22,957 nucleotides of DNA from an uncultured Flavobacterium sp. (GCA_946479395.1 CAMLFV010000010.1:1-22957); one strand, 5' to 3'; shown: positions 1-8,706, numbered from the stretch's first letter. Numbers and translations are program-made. The notes: generated from the letters alone by a model not told the origin.

Positions 1-2038
1 TGACCAGCGAACTTTTCACTCCGGCAACATATTCTTCCACATTATCCTGAATTGGTTGACTGAAACCAAAAGTGATACCGGGATAATGGTTTAGTTTGGT
101 TCTAAGTTCCTGAATAATATCTTCTTTTGAAACCTTTCGTTTCCAATCTACCGCGTCCTTCAATTGAATGTTGAATTCTATGTTGAAAAATCCTGTTGGA
201 TCGGTACCATCGTTCGGTCTGCCGGTTTGTGTCAATATAAAATCAATTTCCTCACAATCTTTCTGCATCAGTTGCTTCATTTCCTTTGTAAGTCGGGTTG
301 ATTCTTTTAAATTCACGCTATTCGGCAATGTGGCACGAATGTAAATTGCTCCTTCGTTCAACTTCGGTAAAAACTCCGATCCGTAATTCATAAACTTAAA
401 CATACAAATTCCCAAGATCGCCAAAAAGATAATAATGGTTGCTTTTTTGAATTTGAACGCCGTTGCATAAAGTCCGAAAATGGTTTTTTGGAAGAACCTT
501 GTGATAAAATTTTCTTTCTCTTCAATGTTTTTTGTAAACAGCAACTTACACATTGCCGGCACATAGGTTAAGCTTAAAATCAACGAACCTAACAGCGCGT
601 AACCCAATGTAAACGCCAGCGGAGTAAACATTTTACCTTCTACTTTCTGGAATGAGAAAATTGGAAGCAGTGCCACAATTAAAATGATCAGTGCAAAAAA
701 GATGTACGATGCCACGCTTCCCGCACTTTTTTTAATGATTCCCATTTTGCTCATTTTTGCAAAACGTTCAGCATCCACTTTGTGCGACATGGTGGCGAGG
801 GCAACGAATACGGTTTCAACGATTACGAGGGTTCCTTCGAGCAACAGTCCAAAATCGAGCGAGCCCATGGAGATGAGGTTGGCGGGCAATCCTTGTATCT
901 TAAGCATGATGATTGCAAACAGAAACGACAGCGGAATTACCGATGCTACAATAACGGTTGATTTCCAATTGTAAAGGAAGATAAAAACGATTAACGATAC
1001 CAAAAGCACGCCTTCAACCAGATTTTTTGATACGGTTTTTACGGTATTGTCAACTAATTTTGTACGATCTACCACGGTTTCAATTTTTACATTGTCGGGT
1101 AGGGTACGTTCGTTTAATTCGGTAATTTTTTCTTTTAGATTATCAATCACTTCCGACGGATTTTCTCCACGCAACATAATCACGATTCCTTCAACCAAAT
1201 CATCGTGTTCGTTGTATCCAACTTGTCCCAATCGGGGTTTGTGCGATACCACCACATCGGCAACATTTTTAATCAACACAGGAGTTGATCCGTTCAATTT
1301 AATGGTAATGTTTCCAATGTCTTCAATCTTATCCAACAAACCTACACCGCGCACCACGTACGCCTGATTTCCCTGTTCAATAACATCGCCGCCAACGTTC
1401 ACGTTCGATTTTGAAACCGCTTCGTAAACATCTAACGGCGACAAATCAAAATTCTTCAATTCGGTAGGGTTGATCTTAATCTCGTAAGTTTTTTCTTCGC
1501 CACCAAAACTCACTACATCGGCAACACCCGAAACCGAAAGCAGTTCCCGTTCTATCACCCAATCCTGAATAGCGGTGACTTCCTTCAACGGTAAATCGCT
1601 TTTAATCACATATCGGAAAATCTCGCCTGTAGCACCAGACGGCGGTTCAATTTCTGCATCGGCACCTTCGGGCAAATCAACTCCGGCAAGTTTGTTCGAT
1701 ACATATTGTTGTGCGTAAAAATCATCGGCTCCGTCTTCAAACTGAACGGTAACAACCGAAAGTCCGAAAAGCGAGATAGACCGAATATTTGATTTATGCG
1801 GAATGCTGTTCATTACCTTTGAAATAGGCAGTGTAACCAGTTTTTCCATTTCTTCGGCACTACGTCCCGGCCATTGCGTAATAATTCGGGCACGCGTGTT
1901 TGTAACATCCGGAAATGCTTCAATAGGCGTGTGTTTTAAGGCGTAAATTCCCCCGAAAAGCAACGCCAGTACGCCAAAAAGCACAAAAGTGGTGTTTCGC
2001 AGGGAAAAGGTTACAATGTTCTGTACAAATTTTTGCAT
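1..2038 (-). CDS. czcA: CzcA-type heavy-metal efflux RND pump, N-terminal about 679 residues (3' end outside window)
   Basis: Inner-membrane proton-driven pump of the heavy-metal RND family. The frame is open from the ATG at 2038 to the window edge, giving about two thirds of the usual 1030-1040 residues. It shows an N-terminal membrane segment, the periplasmic motif FPDVTNTRARI, and a TM4 carboxylate signature: D395, E401 and E408 match the spacing of CzcA D402, D408 and E415, which serve proton and cation transport. Near the truncated end SQPIQDNVEE is typical of the family. The three methionines that bind copper in CusA (M573, M623, M672) have no counterparts: the matching stretches read IYIRATL, FNIEFNI and NVEEYVAG. 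I therefore infer Co/Zn/Cd-type rather than Cu/Ag specificity. It is the last gene of the tolC-adaptor-pump operon, 5 bp after the adaptor stop. Confidence 0.93.
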   Translation of the reverse strand, partial: MQKFVQNIVTFSLRNTTFVLFGVLALLFGGIYALKHTPIEAFPDVTNTRARIITQWPGRSAEEMEKLVTLPISKVMNSIPHKSNIRSISLFGLSVVTVQFEDGADDFYAQQYVSNKLAGVDLPEGADAEIEPPSGATGEIFRYVIKSDLPLKEVTAIQDWVIERELLSVSGVADVVSFGGEEKTYEIKINPTELKNFDLSPLDVYEAVSKSNVNVGGDVIEQGNQAYVVRGVGLLDKIEDIGNITIKLNGSTPVLIKNVADVVVSHKPRLGQVGYNEHDDLVEGIVIMLRGENPSEVIDNLKEKITELNERTLPDNVKIETVVDRTKLVDNTVKTVSKNLVEGVLLVSLIVFIFLYNWKSTVIVASVIPLSFLFAIIMLKIQGLPANLISMGSLDFGLLLEGTLVIVETVFVALATMSHKVDAERFAKMSKMGIIKKSAGSVASYIFFALIILIVALLPIFSFQKVEGKMFTPLAFTLGYALLGSLILSLTYVPAMCKLLFTKNIEEKENFITRFFQKTIFGLYATAFKFKKATIIIFLAILGICMFKFMNYGSEFLPKLNEGAIYIRATLPNSVNLKESTRLTKEMKQLMQKDCEEIDFILTQTGRPNDGTDPTGFFNIEFNIQLKDAVDWKRKVSKEDIIQELRTKLNHYPGITFGFSQPIQDNVEEYVAGVKSSLV

Positions 2039-2043
2039 GAATG

Positions 2044-3144
2044 CTATTGGTTTATTTGTTCAAAAATGATGAGTGCGTTGGTGGTAATAACTTTTTCGTC
2101 AGTGGCAAATTTTTCGTTTACAAACGTATATTCTTCGTTACTGCCCACGGGATTTATCTGTCGAACGCTCATTAAGCAGTTGTTTTTGTAAACCACCACA
2201 TATTCTTTGTTGTTGCTAAAAACCTTGGCTGCATTAGGTATGGCAAACGCACTGCCTTGCGTGTTGTTTTTATCGATAATAATATCGGCACTTAAACCGG
2301 GCATCAGGTTTAAATCTTGATTTTCCAGCACAACCCGAGCTTTAATTACGTGTTCGTTATCATCGAAAACATTGTAGATCTTATCAATTTTTCCGGGATA
2401 AACCTTGTCCGGATAAGCAACTGTTCTAACCTTCACCACATCGTTTTTTTGAATGAATTTTAAATTGTTCGCGTAAATGTTTACCATTACCCAAACTTCT
2501 TTTAGGTTCGAGATAGAAAAAAGCGCATCAGCATCATCGTCTGTAATTGACTGACCAGTGCTCATATTTTTTTGAACGATATACCCGTTTTTTGGTGCCA
2601 GAATTTGGAAGTATCCGTTTCCTGTAGATCGGAACATTTTTAAAGATGCATTGATTTTATCTGCTTCGATTCTTGCTGCACTTAAAGCAAATTCTATTTC
2701 CGAAACTTCGGGTTGCGATGCCATTCCGTCGTTCAATAATTCCTGTTTGCTTTGCAGTTGTTTTTTGTAAAGCGCAATTTGATTTTCTTGATACCTTTTC
2801 TGTTGCACCAGATCTTGAATTTCGTTTGACTTTACTACACCCAAAACCTGACCTTGTTTTACGTAGTCGCCCAATTCAAAATGTACTTTTTCAATGATTC
2901 CCTGCAACAGACTTTTAAAGGCAACCAAATCGTTTTCGTTGTATTCTATTTTGCCCGATAACGCCAGTTGTTCGCTTATTGGTTGTTCGGTAACGGCTAC
3001 CATTGTGGTGGTTTTTTTAAGCTGATCGCTTAAACAGAACGTTTCTTGGGTTTCAGATTGGTTTTCTGTTGTTTCGTTTTTGGGTTGGCAGGCTGTTAAA
3101 AGTAAGCCCGACAATAAAATTAGTAAGCTGTTTTTTTTCATCAT
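2044..3144 (-). CDS. Periplasmic adaptor (membrane fusion) lipoprotein of the RND efflux system, CzcB/CusB-like
   Basis: Links the RND pump to the outer-membrane channel. The 366 residues start with a lipoprotein signal whose lipobox LTAC puts the lipidated cysteine at residue 19. The barrel-sandwich (lipoyl-like) half motif is GIIEKVHFELGDYVKQGQVL at about 82-101. A predicted alpha-helical hairpin (about 113-165) is rich in Q, K and E. The second lipoyl half (about 175-190, FQILAPKNGYIV) and the beta-barrel domain with WVMVNIYANNL follow. The start is a double ATG; the first is chosen. The stop lies 5 bp before the pump start, and the upstream tolC-type stop is 1 bp away, so the three genes form one operon. 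No His-rich metal-binding tail is seen, so the metal cannot be assigned from this gene alone. Confidence 0.93.
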   Translation of the reverse strand: MMKKNSLLILLSGLLLTACQPKNETTENQSETQETFCLSDQLKKTTTMVAVTEQPISEQLALSGKIEYNENDLVAFKSLLQGIIEKVHFELGDYVKQGQVLGVVKSNEIQDLVQQKRYQENQIALYKKQLQSKQELLNDGMASQPEVSEIEFALSAARIEADKINASLKMFRSTGNGYFQILAPKNGYIVQKNMSTGQSITDDDADALFSISNLKEVWVMVNIYANNLKFIQKNDVVKVRTVAYPDKVYPGKIDKIYNVFDDNEHVIKARVVLENQDLNLMPGLSADIIIDKNNTQGSAFAIPNAAKVFSNNKEYVVVYKNNCLMSVRQINPVGSNEEYTFVNEKFATDEKVITTNALIIFEQINQ

Positions 3145-3145
3145 G

Positions 3146-4396
3146 TTAAAAATCTTTGCCCGTTATGTATTGTAGTTCTTCAACGGCATGGTGGTAATTT
3201 TCCAATAATTCAAGATACGCCTGCTGTGCTTCGCGGTATGCCTGTATAAAATCGATAAATTCTATTAAGGTAATCTGTTTGTTTTGCAGGTGTTTTTTGT
3301 AGTTTTCAATCATTTGCTGCTGCTCGGTTGTATTAATAGTCGACCAATTTTTTAAAGACTGATCCATCAATACCAGCTGTTCTTGCAAAACATTAATGTT
3401 CGTTGTTAGTTCGGTTTCTAAAACTTGTTGTTGCGTTAGTTGTTGATCTATGTTGTGTTTTGCCGCCCTGATTGCACCTTTGTTGGTGTTAAAAACAGGC
3501 AGATCGATACTTACACCAACGCCTACAAAGTCGCGCATAATGTTACCGCCACGGTCGTAATTCACCTGAAAAGTAAGATCTGGCACACGTAATGCTTTTT
3601 CTAACTGTAACTGGTTTTGTGCCATATTTGTTTCGTTCAACTGACGCTGTAAACCAATATTATTATCTTTTGCCTGATCTTTTATGTTCAGCGGAATTTC
3701 TTTCGATACAAACGGAAGATCAGCAAAATGGATGTCAGAGATATCTAACGAAGCATTCTGTGTAAGCAATCGCATTTTGTTCAAACTTTCTGTTTTTTCT
3801 TTTTCCAGTTCAATTTTTTCTTTTTGCAAACCGATTAATTCTGTCTGAATACGGTAAAATTCAGCTGTTGGAATGTTTTTCAGAGCAGCTTGTCGTTCGT
3901 ACTGACTGTTCATCTGTGTAAACAAATTTACTATGCTGTTTAAAAGGATTTCTTGGGTTTGAATTCTGTTTAACGAATAATAATTCTGACGGAGTTCTTT
4001 TTTCAAGCCGCGCATTAATTCTTCAAAATCTAAAACGGCACTGTTTTTCTCCAACTGTTTAATCGCGACTCTTTTCTTGCGTTTGCCTGCGGTTTCTACC
4101 AATTGTTCCAACTCTATGGAGATTTGCTGGTTGTTGCCGTAATTTCCAAACAAAAAAGGTTGTTCTTCAATCTGATAGGTTTTCCACAAATTCACTTCCG
4201 AAATACTTAAGGTAGGATTTGGCCACAGTTTTTCCTGCACAATTTCGGCATTGGCTTTGGCAATGTTGTATTTGCCGGCAATTAAAACGTAGTTCTTTTC
4301 TAAAAACTGTTGTTCAAGATCGGAAACAGTATAGGTTTGGGCTTTCACAAAAGTGGTAAACCCTATTAAAATTATAGACAGATATATTCTTCTCAC
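3146..4396 (-). CDS. TolC-family outer-membrane efflux protein, CzcC/CusC-like
   Basis: Outer-membrane channel of the tripartite metal efflux system. The 416 residues begin with a Sec signal peptide (MRRIYLSIILIGFTTFVKAQ, cleavage probably after KA). Two OEP repeats of long coiled helices follow, with the first ending around LRQNYYSLNRIQTQEILLNS and the second containing PDLTFQVNYDRGG and VGVSIDLPVFNTNKGAIRAA, a hallmark of the CzcC subfamily. The start is GTG at 4396; the only nearby ATG (4404) is out of frame and is followed at once by a stop. It is the first gene of the operon and so the likely target of the adjacent two-component system. The family is secure; substrate is inferred from the pump. 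Confidence 0.93.
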   Translation of the reverse strand: MRRIYLSIILIGFTTFVKAQTYTVSDLEQQFLEKNYVLIAGKYNIAKANAEIVQEKLWPNPTLSISEVNLWKTYQIEEQPFLFGNYGNNQQISIELEQLVETAGKRKKRVAIKQLEKNSAVLDFEELMRGLKKELRQNYYSLNRIQTQEILLNSIVNLFTQMNSQYERQAALKNIPTAEFYRIQTELIGLQKEKIELEKEKTESLNKMRLLTQNASLDISDIHFADLPFVSKEIPLNIKDQAKDNNIGLQRQLNETNMAQNQLQLEKALRVPDLTFQVNYDRGGNIMRDFVGVGVSIDLPVFNTNKGAIRAAKHNIDQQLTQQQVLETELTTNINVLQEQLVLMDQSLKNWSTINTTEQQQMIENYKKHLQNKQITLIEFIDFIQAYREAQQAYLELLENYHHAVEELQYITGKDF

Positions 4397-4417
4397 TTCT
4401 ACATACTTTTAGCGGTT

Positions 4418-4425
4418 CAAAAGTA
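4418..4425 (-). promoter_or_regulatory. Candidate Bacteroidota -7 box for the efflux operon, inside an imperfect inverted repeat
   Basis: The minus strand reads TACTTTTG, a full match to TAnnTTTG, about 22 nt before the GTG start of the tolC-type gene. No good -33 TTG is seen at the usual 17-23 nt, so the call rests on one box. The surrounding 4396-4434 is an imperfect inverted repeat (CACTTCTAC...ACTTTT against AAAAGTAGAAAGTG) that could be an operator for the response regulator. This is inference. Confidence 0.4.
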
Positions 4426-4469
4426 GAAAGTGAAGATTAAGACAGATTGCGTTTAAAATTAGAATTGGA

Positions 4470-5807
4470 TTAAAAAACCAGTTTTACTGTTGTTCCTTTT
4501 GGTTGGTTTGACGATAATTGTAACTTGATATTATGAAGGTTTAAAATAATGTTTGCCATAGACAAACCAATGCCTTTACCTTGAAACTGCTGGGTATTGT
4601 GCCCGCGGTAAAAGTTTTGTTTTATCTGTTGCAGATCAATTTCGGGAATACCTATGCCCTGATCTGAAATAGACAGGCACAAACGGTTGTCTTCTTCGTA
4701 AAAGAGGATTTTTATCAGTTGGTTGTTCGAATATTTTATGGCATTACCCACCAGATTGTTCAATGCCAGTTCCAGCATTTTTTCGTTGCCTTGCACAGTT
4801 AAAAGCGCATCGTTTGTTACCTGTAAATCAACATCAATCGTGGCATTGTGGTACAAAACGGCATTTTCTATAACCTGCCAAACCACTTCATCAATACGCA
4901 CAGGTTCAAACTCAAAACGTGTTTTAGCACCCGATAAAAGCATCATTTGGTCTAATGTTTCCTGTAAATCGTTGGTATATTGTTTGAGTTGATTAATAAT
5001 TTTTTCGTGCTCTTCCAACGTTCGTTTTTTATTGTTGGTTACTTCTAACGTCCCAAGTAGTGCCGTAATAGGCGTGCGAAGCTCGTGCGATACATAATCG
5101 ATAAAATTCTTTTGTACGGTAAAGGTCTGACCTATTTTATCAATAAAATGATTATAGGTTGTTATTAGATCTTCAATTTCGGCATACGGCTTGTTCAACG
5201 CAAGTGGCTGGTTAAAATTGTTGGTATCGCGCTCTTTAATCTGATCGATAATTTTAATAATCGGCTGATACGCGATATAACCCAAATATTGCGAAAAAAA
5301 GTAAATAAATATCAACCCACCAACCGAAACCAATATTAAAATATGAAGCAGCGATTGCATTTGGTCATTAAATTCGTTTTTAGGCTCGCGCGTAATTACC
5401 ACAAAATTTCCTTGGTTGTCGTTGTAGTAAATTCCGTTGTAAAAATACTGTTCGGTAGTAAAAAAATCGTTTCTTTTTTGGCGGATACTTTCTATAAATG
5501 TCGATGAAATATTCTTATCAAAATACATATCGCCACTGAATTTATTATTCGATGCATCGTAAACCACAATGTTTTTACGCGAAATGGTTTTAAGTAACTG
5601 ACTTTTAATATTCTCGTGTTCCAACGCAGGCAGTTCGTCTTGTTCCAGATAATAAACCGCTGCCAAAAGTGTTTTATTTTCCAACGATTGCAGTTCTTTC
5701 TTTTCCATTTGATTGTAAAACGAAAAATACACCGCCGTAGAAACAATCACGATGATGATGCTGAAAATTACAATGGAATATAACGATAAACGGTGCTTTA
5801 ACTTCAT
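4470..5807 (-). CDS. Sensor histidine kinase (HAMP, HisKA, HATPase_c), probable metal-efflux regulator
   Basis: Membrane sensor that autophosphorylates and passes phosphate to the regulator encoded just upstream. The 445 residues contain TM1 (about 9-30), a periplasmic sensor of about 120 residues, TM2 (about 153-175), a HAMP-like linker, the dimerisation H-box YVSHELRTPITALLG with phosphoacceptor H241, the N-box NNLVGNAIKYS (N351, N355), the G1 box DQGIGIP (382-388) and the G2 box GKGIGLSMANI (410-420). All catalytic parts are present. Length and layout match CusS/OmpR-partner kinases. It begins 3 bp after the regulator stop, so the pair is one transcript, and it ends 73 bp before the efflux operon on the same strand. 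The signal is not identifiable; metal is inferred from context. Confidence 0.94.
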   Translation of the reverse strand: MKLKHRLSLYSIVIFSIIIVIVSTAVYFSFYNQMEKKELQSLENKTLLAAVYYLEQDELPALEHENIKSQLLKTISRKNIVVYDASNNKFSGDMYFDKNISSTFIESIRQKRNDFFTTEQYFYNGIYYNDNQGNFVVITREPKNEFNDQMQSLLHILILVSVGGLIFIYFFSQYLGYIAYQPIIKIIDQIKERDTNNFNQPLALNKPYAEIEDLITTYNHFIDKIGQTFTVQKNFIDYVSHELRTPITALLGTLEVTNNKKRTLEEHEKIINQLKQYTNDLQETLDQMMLLSGAKTRFEFEPVRIDEVVWQVIENAVLYHNATIDVDLQVTNDALLTVQGNEKMLELALNNLVGNAIKYSNNQLIKILFYEEDNRLCLSISDQGIGIPEIDLQQIKQNFYRGHNTQQFQGKGIGLSMANIILNLHNIKLQLSSNQPKGTTVKLVF

Positions 5808-5810
5808 AAT

Positions 5811-6488
5811 TTATAGTTTAAACATGTATCCCACACCTTTTACCGTATGAATATATTTGCTGTTGTTTTGTTCTATTTTATTACGCAGGTACGAAATATA
5901 AACATCCACCACATTGGTATGGTTGTTAAAAGTAATACCCCAAACGGCGTTTAAAATTTGTACGCGGGTAACGGTTTTGTTTTCGTTTTCTACCAGATAA
6001 TTCAGCAGTTTAAATTCGCGCGGAGAAAGTTCAACTTCCGATCCGTTTACAAAAACTTTGTATTGATCTAAATCGATTTCCAAATCATCATATCTTTTGA
6101 TGTTCGATGTTTTTTCAGGTGCTTTTTGTTGATTTCTTCGAGTTAACGCTTTAATTCTCGACAATAATTCATCAAAATGAAAAGGTTTGGTAATATAATC
6201 GTCTGCACCGTAATCTAACGCCGAAATTTTATCCTGAACCGAATTCAAGGCACTTAACATTAAAACCGGTGTGAAAATATTTTTAAAGCGCAGGGTTTGT
6301 ACCAACTGAATGCCATCGATTCCCGGCAGCATAATGTCACAAATAATCAAATCGAACCGTATGCTTAAAAAATCGTTCAAAACATCTTCTGCCGATTTAC
6401 AAAGCGTAACAATGTATCCGTTCTCTTCCAACCCTTTAATTAAAAAGTCGCTAATTCTTTTATCGTCTTCAATAACCAATATCTGCAT
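5811..6488 (-). CDS. OmpR/PhoB-family response regulator, probable activator of the efflux operon
   Basis: DNA-binding regulator of 225 residues. The receiver domain shows the acidic pair D8-D9, phosphoacceptor D51 in ICDIMLPGIDG, S79 at the Thr/Ser position and K101 in ITKPF. The winged-helix effector (about 128-225) contains LSPREFKLLNYLVENENK and the recognition region NVVDVYISYLRNKIE, ending in the usual HTVKGVGYMFKL. Its gene precedes the kinase by 3 bp, and both lie directly upstream of the tolC-adaptor-czcA operon in the same direction, the standard layout for CusRS/CzcRS-type metal control. Family assignment is firm; the target and inducing metal are inferred from position. Confidence 0.95.
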   Translation of the reverse strand: MQILVIEDDKRISDFLIKGLEENGYIVTLCKSAEDVLNDFLSIRFDLIICDIMLPGIDGIQLVQTLRFKNIFTPVLMLSALNSVQDKISALDYGADDYITKPFHFDELLSRIKALTRRNQQKAPEKTSNIKRYDDLEIDLDQYKVFVNGSEVELSPREFKLLNYLVENENKTVTRVQILNAVWGITFNNHTNVVDVYISYLRNKIEQNNSKYIHTVKGVGYMFKL

Positions 6489-6502
6489 GGCAAAAGTTTT
6501 AT

Positions 6503-6510
6503 CAAAAATA
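6503..6510 (-). promoter_or_regulatory. Candidate -7 box for the response regulator-kinase operon
   Basis: The minus strand reads TATTTTTG, matching TAnnTTTG, 14 nt before the regulator ATG. No clear TTG is seen at the -33 distance, and such AT-rich matches arise by chance, so this is tentative. Confidence 0.3.
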
Positions 6511-6626
6511 CTATTAAAAATAGCAGAAAATTGTGGGTTTAAAAAAATCTAACCAATTTCTAATTTACAATTATGTTTCAATTGCACGGATAAATTGTTC
6601 GGGTTTGCGTAATTTTACGGTAATCT

Positions 6627-7634
6627 ATGGTACAAAATATGAAGCATACGGTTTTTTATTTGTTGATTATTGCAGGATTTATCATTGGCTGCTCAAAAAA
6701 AACTGAAACCACGACTGTTAATTTGAACAAATCGTTTGGTAACCGCAACGAAATTGTTTTGGTGATCGATGACAGTTTGTGGATTGGAAAATTGGGTGAC
6801 AGTATCAGACATAAATTGGCGCAGCCTGTTGCCGGCAGTACCGATACCGAGCCGCAGTTTGATTTGGTGCAGATCGATCCTAAAATATTCACCACACGTG
6901 CAAAAAATGCGCGCAACATTGTGCTGTTTTCTACCAATACCGTGCACGAATTTCTGCTGCAAAAAAGTGTAAATGCCACACCCCAGAACTATTTTTTTCT
7001 GCGTGCCCAAAATACCGCCGATTTGCTGAAACTTTTTAATACACGTGCCGATTCTATTATTTCGGTATTCAAATCGTCTGAATTAAATGAGCAAATGCAT
7101 GAAGTTGTCAGAAATTCCACTCAGGATCTACACGAATTAAAAGATTATTTCGGTTGTACGCTGAAAATTCCCGATGCGTATCACTTACAGGTTAAAAACG
7201 AATTTCCTTTTTTATGGTATCAGAAAGATTTGTCGTCGGGCAGTTTAAATTTGGTTTTGTACGAATTTTCGATAGCCGAAATTGAAAACACCAGCGGATC
7301 AATCGAACAACACTTGTTACAGGCAAGAAATTACATTGGGAAAGAATTTTTACATACCGCTAAAGATTCTGGTTATATTGTTACAAAAAACACTCAAAAT
7401 GTATCAATAACAAAAGAAAAACTACAAGAATTGCCTGCTTATAAAATAATTGGCAATTGGGAAACTGCCAACGATTATTTACAAGGACCGTTTGTTTGTT
7501 ATGCCATTCGCGACGAATATTACAAACGATATCTTTTTATTGAAGGATACATTAACAACCCGTTTAAAAACAAGCGCGACCAGTTGTTAGAGATTGAAGC
7601 AATTATTAAAACTATAAACTTTAATGAACATTAA
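6627..7634 (+). CDS. DUF4837 family lipoprotein
   Basis: A Bacteroidota-restricted family of unknown function. The 335-residue product starts with a lipoprotein signal (LLIIAGFIIGC; lipidated cysteine at residue 22, or 18 if the second ATG at 6639 is used). The family's opening motif follows: NEIVLVIDDSLWIGKLGDS (about residues 42-60). Later hallmarks are FFLRAQNTADLL, LKIPDAYHLQVKNEFPFLWY in the middle, and a C-terminal segment with LQGPFVCYAIRDEYYKRYLF and EGYINNPFKNKRDQLLEIEA. The protein is probably anchored on the periplasmic side of a membrane. Its last 11 nt overlap the start of the acetyltransferase gene, suggesting translational coupling. No enzymatic residues can be named. Confidence 0.9.
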   Translation: MVQNMKHTVFYLLIIAGFIIGCSKKTETTTVNLNKSFGNRNEIVLVIDDSLWIGKLGDSIRHKLAQPVAGSTDTEPQFDLVQIDPKIFTTRAKNARNIVLFSTNTVHEFLLQKSVNATPQNYFFLRAQNTADLLKLFNTRADSIISVFKSSELNEQMHEVVRNSTQDLHELKDYFGCTLKIPDAYHLQVKNEFPFLWYQKDLSSGSLNLVLYEFSIAEIENTSGSIEQHLLQARNYIGKEFLHTAKDSGYIVTKNTQNVSITKEKLQELPAYKIIGNWETANDYLQGPFVCYAIRDEYYKRYLFIEGYINNPFKNKRDQLLEIEAIIKTINFNEH

Positions 7635-8073
7635 AATTAAAAAATTCGATGATTTAACCGTATCGGAGCTTTATAAGATATTAAACCTGCGAAACGAAGT
7701 TTTTGTGGTGGAACAAAATTGTGCTTATTTAGATACCGATGGAAAAGATCAGTTGGCACATCACGTAATGGTTTGGTACGATGAGGTTTTGGTTGCTTAC
7801 GCCCGCATTTTTGCACCTGGAATTAAATACCCAACAAGCAGTATTGGTAGGGTAGTGGTGCATTTTGACTATCGCGATTTAAAATTGGGGCATTCGTTAA
7901 TGGAACACACTGTAAAAGCAGTAGAAGATCTTTATAAAACCGGAGATATCACCATATCAGCACAAGCACATTTACAGGGATTGTACAACAAACATGGTTT
8001 TAAAACAATGTCCGGCGAGTATTTAGAAGACGATATTCCGCATGTGGAAATGACACGAAAAAAAGAGTTTTAA
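7624..8073 (+). CDS. elaA: ElaA-type GNAT N-acetyltransferase
   Basis: Predicted cytoplasmic acetyl-CoA-dependent N-acyltransferase; the acceptor of this family is not established. The 149 residues closely follow E. coli ElaA in order of motifs: LRNEVFVVEQNCAYLDTDG (about 22-40), a strand LVAYARIF (56-63), the pre-P-loop strand IGRVVVH (74-80), the acetyl-CoA pyrophosphate loop RDLKLGHSLM (84-93), ISAQAHLQGLYNKHGF (111-126) and the ending EDDIPHVEMTR (135-145). It starts within the last codons of the DUF4837 gene (11-nt overlap), so it is probably translated from the same message. The next gene is convergent, with a hairpin repeat between them. Family assignment is strong; the biological substrate is unknown. 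Confidence 0.92.
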   Translation: MNIKIKKFDDLTVSELYKILNLRNEVFVVEQNCAYLDTDGKDQLAHHVMVWYDEVLVAYARIFAPGIKYPTSSIGRVVVHFDYRDLKLGHSLMEHTVKAVEDLYKTGDITISAQAHLQGLYNKHGFKTMSGEYLEDDIPHVEMTRKKEF

Positions 8074-8113
8074 AGGCCCTTTTTTGATGATCTATTCTTA
8101 ATTTAAAAGCTTT

Positions 8114-8168
8114 GTCAGGTCGAGCGTAGTCGAAACCTTAGTAACTTCTCGACCACGCTCGAAGTGAC
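8114..8168. repeat. Dispersed hairpin repeat (TCGA-rich inverted repeat) between convergent genes
   Basis: The arms TCGAGCGTAGTCGA (8120-8133) and TCGACCACGCTCGA (8149-8162) pair at 13 of 14 positions around a 15-nt loop. It sits in the 145-bp gap between convergent elaA and the barstar gene and may act as a two-way terminator. A degenerate copy in the opposite orientation is at 16176-16257. Confidence 0.75.
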
Positions 8169-8218
8169 GGTTCATCTATATATAATATGTTTTTAGCATA
8201 AAGTCTATTAAATAATAT

Positions 8219-8611
8219 TTATTCTGCAATCAGCTTGATGTTTTTGTGTTCGTAAATCATTTCAAGAATTATTTCAAAATAGGTTAAACCTGAACCGCTT
8301 TCAAGATCGCTGATGTTTTGCTGTATGATTTTGGTTGAAAATACTTTAGTCTGCTTTAGTTTTTCCAAATAAAATTTCATTGTAAAATCATAGCCGAATA
8401 ATTCTTTATTATGATCGAAATTTGTCCAGGTAAGTTCAATCGGTTCGTTAAGAGAAGTCAATCCGAAACCACCGTAAAATAGATCATTCAATGCATCCAA
8501 GCTCTCTCCGATTTTCCAATCTTCCTTCGCCATAAATACTCGGTTTATTTCTTGATACAGACTTTTTTTATCGGATATATTGCTGCCGTTTATACAGATC
8601 TTCTTGAGCAT
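8219..8611 (-). CDS. Barstar-family ribonuclease inhibitor (orphan)
   Basis: Predicted intracellular protein inhibitor of barnase-type RNases. The 130 residues keep the barstar order: an N-terminal strand with the ING signature (KKICINGSNI), a helix, then the diagnostic IGESLDALNDLFYGGFG. D39 and D43 match barstar D35 and D39, the latter being the residue that plugs the barnase active site, while barstar N33 is replaced by serine. A helix and strand with PIELTWTNF follow. The protein is about 40 residues longer than classical barstar, mainly at the C-terminus. No barnase, EndoU or other toxin gene is adjacent: the neighbours are convergent elaA and a secreted protein gene, so this is an orphan immunity-like gene or housekeeping inhibitor. 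Confidence 0.85.
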   Translation of the reverse strand: MLKKICINGSNISDKKSLYQEINRVFMAKEDWKIGESLDALNDLFYGGFGLTSLNEPIELTWTNFDHNKELFGYDFTMKFYLEKLKQTKVFSTKIIQQNISDLESGSGLTYFEIILEMIYEHKNIKLIAE

Positions 8612-8658
8612 AAAAATTTCTTTTCAACGTAAAAATAACCGAAAACTTTGTAGAAACA

Positions 8659-8686
8659 AAAAGAGCGGAGTAATTTCCGCTCTTTT
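8659..8686 (-). terminator. Rho-independent terminator of the choice-of-anchor I gene
   Basis: Perfect 11-bp stem AAAAGAGCGGA / TCCGCTCTTTT with a 6-nt loop. On the minus strand the stem is followed by a T-rich run. It lies about 20 bp after the stop of the 901-residue gene. Confidence 0.85.
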
Positions 8687-8706
8687 AAAAATAATAATAT
8701 GATTTT

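Noticed and set aside
684..1367. Two plus-strand frames of about 100 codons
   Set aside because: They are antisense to the RND pump, whose frame shows family motifs throughout.
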